A stretch of 64,000 bases of DNA from Chloroflexota bacterium (GTDB lineage Bacteria; Chloroflexota; UBA11872), in assembly GCA_022820025.1 (NCBI GenBank), contig JAJEGF010000087.1:62001-126000 (forward strand). Direction: 5' to 3'. The position numbers and the translations under genes are program-made. The notes below the pieces were generated by a model. That model was not told the DNA's origin. It ran no database searches and saw only the letters and a list, made by a program, of their open reading frames with translations. Each line of letters starts with the position of its first letter. The first letter of the stretch is position 1. This document shows, piece after piece, positions 34,201 through 40,626 of the stretch.

Positions 34201-37200
34201 GTATGGCGCTCGCCGGCGCTGACTGCCATGAACTGCACGCCCTCAGGCGGTGACGCCTCACCGTTGTCGTCACGCCCCCAGCAGATCGCGGTGCCGTCGC
34301 TACGTAGCCCACAGGTGTGATAGCTATCGCTGGTGAGCGCCGTAAACCGCTCGTCCTCCGGCGGCGACGCCTGGCCCTGCTCGTTGTATCCCCAGCAGAC
34401 CGCCACGCCGTCCCGCCGCAACCCGCACGTGTGGGAGCCGCCGCTGGTCAGCGAGGAGAACGTCTCGCCCTGCGGCGCCGCGGTCTGGCCGGCGCCGCTC
34501 GAGCCCCAGCAGACAGCCGACCCGTCCTCGCGCAGCGCGCAGACGTGCCCGTAGCCGCTGCTGATAGCGACGAAGCTCTGAACACTGACCGTCTCGAACT
34601 GTGAACGCACCGCCGACTCGGTCGGCGTGACGAAGCCGCTGCCCCAGCAGACGGGGCGTCCGTCTGTACGCAGCGCGCAGGTATGCACGGCGCCGATGCT
34701 GATGGCGCCGAAGCGCTCGTCGGGCGGAGCGACCGCATTCCGTTCGCCCCAGCAGACCGGCGTCCCGTCGGCGCGCAGTCCGCACGCGTGATCCGGGCCA
34801 CTGCTGATCGCGACGAAGCGCTCGACATACGGCGGCGTGGATGTCTCGTCGTCCGGATCGCCCCAGCAGAACGGGCTGCCGTCCTCGTGGAGGGCGCAGG
34901 TGTAGTCCGAGCCGCTGCTGATGGCGATGAACCGCCCGCCGTCCGGTGCCGAGGCCTGGCCGTCGTCATCCCGGCCCCAGCACACCGCCGACCCATCCTG
35001 GCGCAGCGCGCACGTGTGCGTGAGCCCGCTACTGATAGCGCTGAAGCGTTCGGCTACTGGAGATGAGGCCTGGCCGTTATGGTCCCTGCCCCAGCACGCG
35101 GCCGAGCCGTCGTCACGCAGGGCACAGCTATGAGCCCATCCACTGCTGATCGCAACGAATCGATCGTCGGCCGGCGGCTCGGTCCGGCCATCCGCCGCGT
35201 TGCCCCAGCAGACCGCCTCGCCGTTGTCGCGCAGGGCGCAGGTGTGTCGTCCTCCGCTGCTGACGGCAATAAACGTCCCCGCCGCCGGAGGCTCAGCCTG
35301 TCCATAGTCGTTCAGTCCCCAGCACCGCAGCGTGCCGTCCGTATCAATCGCACAGGTATGCCGGTTGCCGCTGCTTACGGCCGTCAGCGCACGATCGCTT
35401 ACCGCCCAGAATCGCTCGCGGCCGACGGTGTCGAGGTCGAACCCGAGCTTTGCGGGACCGAATCGCCAGCATCCGTAGGTGCCGTCCGACCGCAGGCCGC
35501 AGGTGAAGTTGTCTCCGCTGCTCACCGACACAAACCGCTCCCCGGGACGCGGGGACGCCTGACCGCTGTCCGACCACGGATCGGTTGCGCCCCAACACAC
35601 GGGCGTGCCGTCTTCTCTCAGCGCGCAGGTGTGGTAAGTGTTCGTGCTGATGTCCACGAAGCGCTCGTGCTCCGGCGGGGAGGCCTGGCCGTACTGATCA
35701 CGGCCCCAGCAGACGGCCGCGCCGTCCTCGCGCAAGGCGCAGGTGTGGTCCCAGCCAGTGCTGATGGCCCTGAACCTCTGAGCCTCAGGTGGCGTGGCCT
35801 GGCCGCCCCAGTTACTCCCCCAGCAGACGGCCGTGCCGTCCGCCCGCAGCGCGCAGGCGTGGCCCCAGCCGGCACTGATGGCGCTGAACTGCTCAGTCGC
35901 CACCGCCGCCGTTTCGTCGGCGCTCTCGCGGCCCCAGCAGACCGGCGTCCCGTCCTCGCGTAGGGCGCAGGTTCGGCCGGCGCCACTGCTGATTGAGACG
36001 AACCGCTCGCCTGCAGGCGGCGAGGACTCACCATCCGCGTCATCCCCCCAGCACACCGCCACGCCATCCAGGCGAATGCCGCAGGTGTGAAACGACGCGC
36101 TGCTGATGGAGGCGAACTTCACGCCGGGCGGCGGCGATGCTTGACCGAAACTGTCACTGCCTGCGCACCAGGCCAAGCCTTCGCTGGTGATGCCGCAGAC
36201 GTGTCGACCACCACTGCTCAGTGCCACCAGCGGCGCCCCCGGGTCGTAGGGATCGGGCGGGATGGGCTCGGAACCCAGGTACCGCGCGCCCTCGGGCGGA
36301 GATGCCTGACCGTACGAATCGTCGCCCCAGCAGGCCACCGTCCCGTCGTCGGCGCGAAGCCCGCAGGTATGCCCGACCCCGCTACTGAGCGACGCGAAGC
36401 GCTGCCCCGGCGGCGGACTCTCCGCCAGGTCCCCCCAGCAGATCGGGGTCCCGTCCTTGTTGAGCCCACAGGAATGGCCGCCGCCACCGCTGACGGCCAT
36501 AAGCCAGAGGTCCGGCGGCGGATAGCGCGCAAGGTTCGGGACCTCCGAATAGCTCCCCCAGCAGATTGCCGAACCTTCCAGCGGCACGCCGCACGTAAAA
36601 CCGTGGGCCCCATCGATCGACGCGAACGCTGCTTCCGGAGGCGCTTCCCAGCCGCCGAACGGGCCAGGTCGCGGCTCCGGCCCCCAGCAGACGACGGTTC
36701 CGTCCTCGCGAATGCCACAGGAGTGATTGGCGCCGCTGGTGATCGACGTGAACCGTTCGTCTTCGGGAGGCGAGGCCTGGCCGGACTCGTCGTTCCCCCA
36801 GCAGGCCACCGAGCCATCCCCACGCAGCCCGCACGTGTGCGTACCGCCGCTGCTGATGGCGGTAAAGGCCTCGCCAGCCGGAGGTGAGGTCTGACCGAAA
36901 CCCACCTGGCCCAGGCTCTCCGTCTGGTCGCCCAGGCCGGCGCCCCAGCACGCCACGCTTCCGTCGTCCCTCAGGCCGCATGTATGGAAGCCTCCGCTGC
37001 CGATGGCCACGAAGCGTTCGCCAGCCGGTGGCGACGCCTGGCCGAAGTCAACCGGACCGAATTCGGCCGTCTCGTCCGGAGGTCCGGTACCCCAACACAG
37101 AACTTCGCCGTTCGCTCGCAGGGCGCACGAGTGAAAGTTGCCGCTGCTCACTGTGACAAAACGATCGTCCGGCTTCGGAGGTTCGGCCGCCACCGTCGGA

Positions 37201-37349
37201 AGCAGCGCGGGGCCGGGACTGGGACCCTGCGCATGCACCGCGGGCTGCAAGGCTGCGACCAGCCCAAGGCACACGGCCGCAAGCAACGGACCCAGCGCCC
37301 TCAGCAGGCTGCGCCACTGAGCATGCACTGGCAGGCGGGTGCGCATCAT
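31254..37349 (-). CDS. Giant secreted RCC1-repeat protein (49 repeats)
   Basis: 2031 aa. A signal peptide (about 1-41, ending AVHAQ) and a short Pro-rich linker lead into 49 RCC1-type repeats of about 38 residues or more, consensus ERFxAISSGxxHTCxLRxDG then xxVCWGxxxxGQASPP. Each repeat carries two cysteines, so there are nearly 100 in all. Long or atypical linkers occur after repeats 7, 14, 21, 28, 35 and 42, and the last is proline-rich (about 1748-1768). RCC1 repeats form seven-bladed propellers. No transmembrane anchor or sorting signal is visible at the C-terminus. Likely an extracellular binding scaffold, co-transcribed with the LRR protein. Confidence 0.85.
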   Translation of the reverse strand: MMRTRLPVHAQWRSLLRALGPLLAAVCLGLVAALQPAVHAQGPSPGPALLPTVAAEPPKPDDRFVTVSSGNFHSCALRANGEVLCWGTGPPDETAEFGPVDFGQASPPAGERFVAIGSGGFHTCGLRDDGSVACWGAGLGDQTESLGQVGFGQTSPPAGEAFTAISSGGTHTCGLRGDGSVACWGNDESGQASPPEDERFTSITSGANHSCGIREDGTVVCWGPEPRPGPFGGWEAPPEAAFASIDGAHGFTCGVPLEGSAICWGSYSEVPNLARYPPPDLWLMAVSGGGGHSCGLNKDGTPICWGDLAESPPPGQRFASLSSGVGHTCGLRADDGTVACWGDDSYGQASPPEGARYLGSEPIPPDPYDPGAPLVALSSGGRHVCGITSEGLAWCAGSDSFGQASPPPGVKFASISSASFHTCGIRLDGVAVCWGDDADGESSPPAGERFVSISSGAGRTCALREDGTPVCWGRESADETAAVATEQFSAISAGWGHACALRADGTAVCWGSNWGGQATPPEAQRFRAISTGWDHTCALREDGAAVCWGRDQYGQASPPEHERFVDISTNTYHTCALREDGTPVCWGATDPWSDSGQASPRPGERFVSVSSGDNFTCGLRSDGTYGCWRFGPAKLGFDLDTVGRERFWAVSDRALTAVSSGNRHTCAIDTDGTLRCWGLNDYGQAEPPAAGTFIAVSSGGRHTCALRDNGEAVCWGNAADGRTEPPADDRFVAISSGWAHSCALRDDGSAACWGRDHNGQASSPVAERFSAISSGLTHTCALRQDGSAVCWGRDDDGQASAPDGGRFIAISSGSDYTCALHEDGSPFCWGDPDDETSTPPYVERFVAISSGPDHACGLRADGTPVCWGERNAVAPPDERFGAISIGAVHTCALRTDGRPVCWGSGFVTPTESAVRSQFETVSVQSFVAISSGYGHVCALREDGSAVCWGSSGAGQTAAPQGETFSSLTSGGSHTCGLRRDGVAVCWGYNEQGQASPPEDERFTALTSDSYHTCGLRSDGTAICWGRDDNGEASPPEGVQFMAVSAGERHTCGVRTDGVAVCWGDDEHGKSTPTQAERFVAVSGGEEHTCALRADGTPVCWGMAGSVTSPPHGVAFTALSSGPQHTCGLLADGTPVCWGSNAGGYETPGGRAVAPHGEKLSAVSSGGDFTCGLRTDGTPVCWGGRFETGAPRYPPIAGGPFVALSSGELHTCALRKDGEPFCWGDDTHGQASPPADERLVAVSSGEQHTCALRQDGSAACWGSNRNGRSTPPEGERFEYLSSGSSHSCALRLDGSAACWGRDDQGQASPPEAEVFVAIGSGGEHTCGLRDDGSTLCWGAEDRSSSWGKLWPPEDERFVAISVGPDHTCALRADGTLWCSTDFGQWSGVFENERFVSISSARERLCGLRDDGSAVCFGDFHTFRPESQQFVLLSSGARHTCGLRDDGSILCWGENSRGQASLLERQRTSLRGERFTAITAGSRFACALRQDGTPVCWVAPDSRWSSPRDIPEPPDERLMSISGGSEYVCGLREDGTPVCWGQDWNGRAVPPEGEVFATISAGSGHTCALRPDGTPVCWGGNDDGSGRHVGGASPPSGERFATISVGAFHTCALREDGTPVCWGSNEDGRGNPVGQAAPPSGERFTTLSSGSLHTCALREDGTAVCWGENHDGRSSPPEHESFVAIDSGAEHTCGVRANGSAVCWGQNWNGQAAAPADETFAAIGSGQDFSCALRQDGTATCWGEGYLRPPVVTPPYTPPPPPLPSPLPAFVAVSCGSFHTCALSVDGQAICWGGRSGLRPVWPPEGERFVALSGGWSHTCGLRDDGTALCWGVGVAVSEPPPAGETFSALSSGSSHTCGLRSDGTAVCWGFDDDGRTWPPAGERFTMLSSGGGHTCGLRSDGTAVCWGRDDEGQATPPADERFTAIASGSDHTCGLRADGTVRCWGDKSAPHATPPVGETFVAISSDDYRTCGLRGDGTVECWGSFRPGESTSPDDVRVTTISMGRAHTCGLRADGTVACWGSDDEGQVWTPR
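31257..37181 (-). repeat. 49 tandem RCC1 repeats in seven blocks of seven
   Basis: Counting the HTC-like motif by eye gives 49 units. First repeats of blocks begin at about residues 60, 372, 653, 924, 1197, 1470 and 1767, giving block sizes of about 312, 281, 271, 273, 273, 297 and 264 residues. Repeats opening a block mostly lack the usual PPxGERF lead-in (PLVALSSGG, ALTAVSSGN, SFVAISSGY, PFVALSSGE, AFVAVSCGS). Confidence 0.8.
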
Positions 37350-37543
37350 CCGGTTCGGGAAGCAGTGTTCCGTTTGAAGAGACTACGCAAGCACGGCGCC
37401 ATTCGTTCCCTCACTCCGAATATCGCGCGGCCGCGGGCGATACGGTGGCCCTCCGCAGTCGGCTGCCCGTCGGCACCGGCGCGCCCCGGATTGGCTGCGG
37501 CACGGCTGGTCAGCCGCTGGAAACGATCTCTGGTCGTCGACGG

Positions 37544-37846
37544 TCAGCCCGCCGGCCGGGCCTCAAGCAACGAAGCTTCCACCTTGATCTGGTCCTGCCG
37601 CCGGCGCGCTTGCGCCAGGTCGTAGGCGGTCTGGCGGCGCAGCCAGAACTCGGCGTTCGACCACCCGGCCTTCTCAAGGCGAATTGCCATTTCCGGCGAT
37701 ATCGCCGCGTGGCCGTTCAATACGCGCGAGAGCGTATGTCTCGCCACTCCCAGCCCCTTCGCCGCGTCGGTAACGCTCAGACCCAGCGGCTCCAGGCAGT
37801 TCTCCTGGATGCTTCGACCGGGGTGTGGCGGATTCTTCATTGCCAT
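37544..37846 (-). CDS. higA: HigA-family antitoxin
   Basis: 100 aa (an ATG two codons in is also possible). [40 protein letters not shown]-like sequence is the standard HigA N-terminus with a helix-turn-helix ([19 protein letters not shown]), and [21 protein letters not shown] is the usual C-terminal part. It neutralises the HigB toxin and represses the operon. It follows higB by 16 bases, in the toxin-first order typical of higBA. The HTH reads intact. Confidence 0.9.
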   Translation of the reverse strand: MAMKNPPHPGRSIQENCLEPLGLSVTDAAKGLGVARHTLSRVLNGHAAISPEMAIRLEKAGWSNAEFWLRRQTAYDLAQARRRQDQIKVEASLLEARPAG

Positions 37847-37862
37847 CGCTCACCCGTTCGCT

Positions 37863-38141
37863 TCAGTGGTAGTCGACCAAGTCGACGTCGTATACGTCGT
37901 CCCCTTCGAATCGAAATACGATCCGCCAGTTTCCGGTGATTCTGATGCTCCAGAACCCTCGCAGGTTCCCCCTCAGTTGGTGCAACCAGTATCTCGGCAT
38001 TGACAGGTCCCGCGGTGACCGCGCTGAGTCGAGGTCCGCCAAAGCGTTTCTGATCCGCCCCACCTGATCCGCTCGCAGCCTGCTGGAGTCATCCCGGTCA
38101 TGCAGCCGCTTCAGCCCACGGCTGCGGAACGTCCGAATCAC
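37863..38141 (-). CDS. higB: HigB/RelE-family toxin
   Basis: 92 aa from GTG 38141, matching the family start (M)IRTFRSRGLKRLHDR. An upstream ATG at 38168 would lie inside the operator and is less likely. LADLDSARSPRDLSMP, LHQLRGNLRGFWSIRITGNW and RIVFRFEGDDVYDVDLVDYH are diagnostic of HigB mRNA interferases. It should cleave mRNA on the ribosome when free of HigA. It is full length with the conserved basic residues and C-terminal His, so probably active. Expressed from the promoter/operator at 38147-38175. Confidence 0.9.
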   Translation of the reverse strand: MIRTFRSRGLKRLHDRDDSSRLRADQVGRIRNALADLDSARSPRDLSMPRYWLHQLRGNLRGFWSIRITGNWRIVFRFEGDDVYDVDLVDYH

Positions 38142-38146
38142 GCCAA

Positions 38147-38175
38147 GGTGTATCGTGTACCGATACACGTGTCAA
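38147..38175 (-). promoter_or_regulatory. higBA promoter with overlapping operator palindrome
   Basis: On the minus strand a perfect -35 TTGACA (38170-38175), 17-bp spacer and TACACC (-10-like, 38147-38152) precede the higB GTG by only five bases, so the mRNA would be leaderless or nearly so. A perfect 8-bp inverted repeat GTGTATCG/CGATACAC (38148-38155 and 38161-38168) covers the spacer and -10 region, the expected place for HigA or HigBA autorepression. Confidence 0.65.
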
Positions 38176-38222
38176 GTCAGAGGAGCGAGCCAGGGAACAG
38201 ACCCCTCGTTCTGTCGCCGGGT

Positions 38223-38474
38223 TCAGGCCCTGTTCGCCCGCCAGGCCATCTTCATGTACACGTCCCCCTGCTCCAGTTCGTCCAGCATCTGCTGCAGCCG
38301 GCGAGCCTTGGTTTCGGGGCGTTTGGCCCGGTCGATCCAGCCCAGGTAGTCGTTCCGCTGGTAGGGCGGGCGGGCTTGGTAGGCCTCCATCAGGCCGGTC
38401 TCTTCGAGCGCGCGCTCAACCGCGGCCGGCATGGGATTGAGTGGGCGCGTCAGACGCGATGGACGGTCAGACAT
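38223..38474 (-). CDS. YdeI/OmpD-associated family protein
   Basis: 83 aa. NDYLGWIDRAKRPETKARRL, LQQMLDELEQGDVYMKMAW and an N-terminal PAAVERALEETGLMEAY match the C-terminal domain of the YdeI/OmpD-associated family, here as a stand-alone small protein. Its molecular role is not established; some members are linked to bacteriocin or peptide resistance. It lies upstream of higBA on the same strand but is separated by the higBA promoter. The ATG is preceded by a weak ribosome site. Confidence 0.75.
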   Translation of the reverse strand: MSDRPSRLTRPLNPMPAAVERALEETGLMEAYQARPPYQRNDYLGWIDRAKRPETKARRLQQMLDELEQGDVYMKMAWRANRA

Positions 38475-38615
38475 TGGTCAGGCGGACGACGTTGCCAGTC
38501 GGCCCCGAGGTTACCGAAGCCATTAGCGACACCGAAGTCCCGTGCCGTCATTGCCCAACCTGCTCAAACCGTCGCATGCTGCGGGGATTCACTCCCCCAA
38601 TTCGAGGACTCCCCG

Positions 38616-39824
38616 ATGCCTACCCCCACCGCGCTTTCCTGGTGGCACGACGCCCGCTTCGGCATGTTCATCCATTGGGGGCTGTACTCCCTCCTGGCCC
38701 GCCACGAGTGGACGATGTACCAGGAGAGCATTCCTCCCGAGGAATACCGTGGCCTGGCCGACCGCTTTGATCCCCAGCACTACAACCCCGACGAATGGGT
38801 GGCCCTGGCCCAGGACGCCGGCATGCGCTACATGATCCTGACCTCGCGCCACCACGAGGGCTTCAGCCTCTGGGACTCCCAGGTCTCCGACTTCACGGCC
38901 CCCAAGACCGCCGCCAGGCGCGACCTGCTGGCCGAGTTCGTCAACGCCTGCGAAAAGCGCGGCATGCGCTATGGCTTCTACTACTCGCTGCTGGACTGGC
39001 GCTACCCGGCCTACTTCCGCGGCAAGGCCCGCGATCCCGAGGGCTGGGCGGAGTTCCTGGACTACGTGCACGCGCAGGTGCTGGAACTGTGCACCGACTA
39101 CGGCGACCTCTCGGTGCTCTGGTACGACGGCGGCTGGCCGTACACGCCCGAGGACTGGAACTCAACTCCGCTCAACGCCGAAGTCCGGCGGCTCCACCCC
39201 GACATCCTCATCAACAACCGCTCCATGCAGCCGGAGGACTTCGATACGCCGGAACAGCACGTCACGCCCTCCCCGGATCGGCTCTGGGAAAGCTGCATGA
39301 CCATGAACACGACCTGGGGCTACTCAACGATCGACCGCGAGTGGAAGTCCCCGCGGCAGCTCATCCACTACCTGGTCACCGCGGCCAACGGCGGCGGCAA
39401 CTACCTGCTGAACGTGGGACCCGACCCCGACGGCCGCATTCCGTTTGAGTCCGTGGAGCGTCTGCGCGCCATGGGCCGCTGGCTGGACGTGTACGGCGAG
39501 TCCATCTACGGCAGCGAGCCGACCGCCGACCGACTGCGCATCAGCAGCGCGGGCCGCACGCACACCAAGATCGGCAACACGCTCTACCTGCACTGCTGGC
39601 GCTGGCCGGGCGAGGAGATTGTCGTGGGCGGCGTGGGTGGACGCATCCTCAGCGCGCGCCTGTTGGGTTCCGTCACTCCAGTCTCGGTGGAGCAACGCGG
39701 TCACCGCGTCTGGCTGCGCGGGCTGCCCGCCTACGCGCCCGATCCCATCGACACGGTCATCGCGCTGGAGTTCGACGGCGAGCCCCGGGAGCACGATCGC
39801 TTCGGCGACGAGCCGGGGGTCTGA
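38616..39824 (+). CDS. Alpha-L-fucosidase, GH29 (first copy)
   Basis: 402 aa from ATG 38616 (GAGGA upstream). The barrel starts WWHDARFGMFIHWGLYSLLA and has TSRHHEGFSLWDSQ, both standard GH29 blocks. VLWYDGGWPY places the nucleophile Asp at about residue 171. NGGGNYLLNVGPDPDGRIP is the conserved end of the barrel, followed by a small beta C-terminal domain. No signal peptide, so it is likely cytoplasmic and acts on imported fucosyl oligosaccharides. It is convergent with the isoaspartate methyltransferase gene 26 bases downstream. Confidence 0.9.
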   Translation: MPTPTALSWWHDARFGMFIHWGLYSLLARHEWTMYQESIPPEEYRGLADRFDPQHYNPDEWVALAQDAGMRYMILTSRHHEGFSLWDSQVSDFTAPKTAARRDLLAEFVNACEKRGMRYGFYYSLLDWRYPAYFRGKARDPEGWAEFLDYVHAQVLELCTDYGDLSVLWYDGGWPYTPEDWNSTPLNAEVRRLHPDILINNRSMQPEDFDTPEQHVTPSPDRLWESCMTMNTTWGYSTIDREWKSPRQLIHYLVTAANGGGNYLLNVGPDPDGRIPFESVERLRAMGRWLDVYGESIYGSEPTADRLRISSAGRTHTKIGNTLYLHCWRWPGEEIVVGGVGGRILSARLLGSVTPVSVEQRGHRVWLRGLPAYAPDPIDTVIALEFDGEPREHDRFGDEPGV

Positions 39825-39850
39825 CGAGCCGCAGCGCCGACCGTTCAGGC

Positions 39851-40462
39851 CTACGCGTGTTGTCCCTCGCCGGTGAGCGGCACGAAACGCACCGGGCCGA
39901 GGTTGGTGGACGTGTCGCCCTCCTCGGTGCGCTCCACCACCCATAGGGTCTGATCCCAGGCGTTCGAACCCACGGGCACCACCAGCCGGCCGCCGATCCG
40001 AAGCTGCCGGATCAGCGGCCGCGGAATCTTACCGGCAGCCGCGGTCACAATAATCGCGTCGTACGGCGCGTGCTCATCCCAGCCGAAGAAGCCGTCGGCG
40101 GTGCGCAATTCGACGTCGCGATAGCCGGCGTTCCGCAGATTCTGGGCCGCCCAGCCCGCGAGCTGCGGAATGATCTCGACGCTGAATACCTCGGCGCCCA
40201 ACTCCGCCAACACCGCCGCCTGGTAGCCCGACCCCGTCCCGATCTCCAGTACCCGGTCGCCTGGACTGATTGCCAGCGCTTCCGACATCAGCGCCACCAC
40301 CAGAGGCTGCGAAATGGTCTGGCCCCGGCCGATCGACAGGGGCGCGTTGTCGTAGGCCTCGCTCGCGTCATCGGGACGGACGAAGTGGCGCCGCTCAACC
40401 CGCTCGATGGCCTCCAGCACCGGTTCCGACTTCACGATGCCGGTTTGCCGGATCTCGGCCAT
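39851..40462 (-). CDS. Protein-L-isoaspartate O-methyltransferase (cytoplasmic copy)
   Basis: 203 aa from ATG 40462; GTG 40498 or 40543 would extend it and cannot be excluded. RGQTISQPLVVALMSEAL, VLEIGTGSGYQAAVLAELGA (SAM motif I), NLRNAGYRDVELRTADG and PRPLIRQLRIGGRLVVPVG are the canonical PCMT blocks. The enzyme methylates isoaspartyl residues in damaged proteins, starting their repair. No signal peptide, unlike the paralogue at 45678-46439. Shares a 164-bp divergent promoter region with the rhamnosidase gene. Confidence 0.9.
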   Translation of the reverse strand: MAEIRQTGIVKSEPVLEAIERVERRHFVRPDDASEAYDNAPLSIGRGQTISQPLVVALMSEALAISPGDRVLEIGTGSGYQAAVLAELGAEVFSVEIIPQLAGWAAQNLRNAGYRDVELRTADGFFGWDEHAPYDAIIVTAAAGKIPRPLIRQLRIGGRLVVPVGSNAWDQTLWVVERTEEGDTSTNLGPVRFVPLTGEGQHA

Positions 40463-40626
40463 CAGCTTGTCGCGCCCACGACGCCGCTTCCAGAACACCT
40501 GCAATCCGTAGCGGTCGGGAACCTGTGTTTCGCAGCTTGTCACACCCTGCGCTGAGGGCCGACATCGTCGCCATGCTCTATGTTTGGAGCCGCCGACCAC
40601 GGTCGCTGCGGCGTGGAGGCTTGCGG

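Noticed and set aside
31902-36887. Plus-strand open frames of 266-413 codons opposite the RCC1 gene
   Set aside because: Periodic shadows of the 49 repeats. The minus-strand frame has the signal peptide and the conserved domain.
31257-37181. Regular repeats considered as a CRISPR array
   Set aside because: They are coding, imperfect and in frame, with repeats far longer than CRISPR units and no cas genes nearby.
38142-38168. Upstream ATG for higB
   Set aside because: It lies inside the operator palindrome; the family N-terminus IRTFRSRGL begins at GTG 38141.
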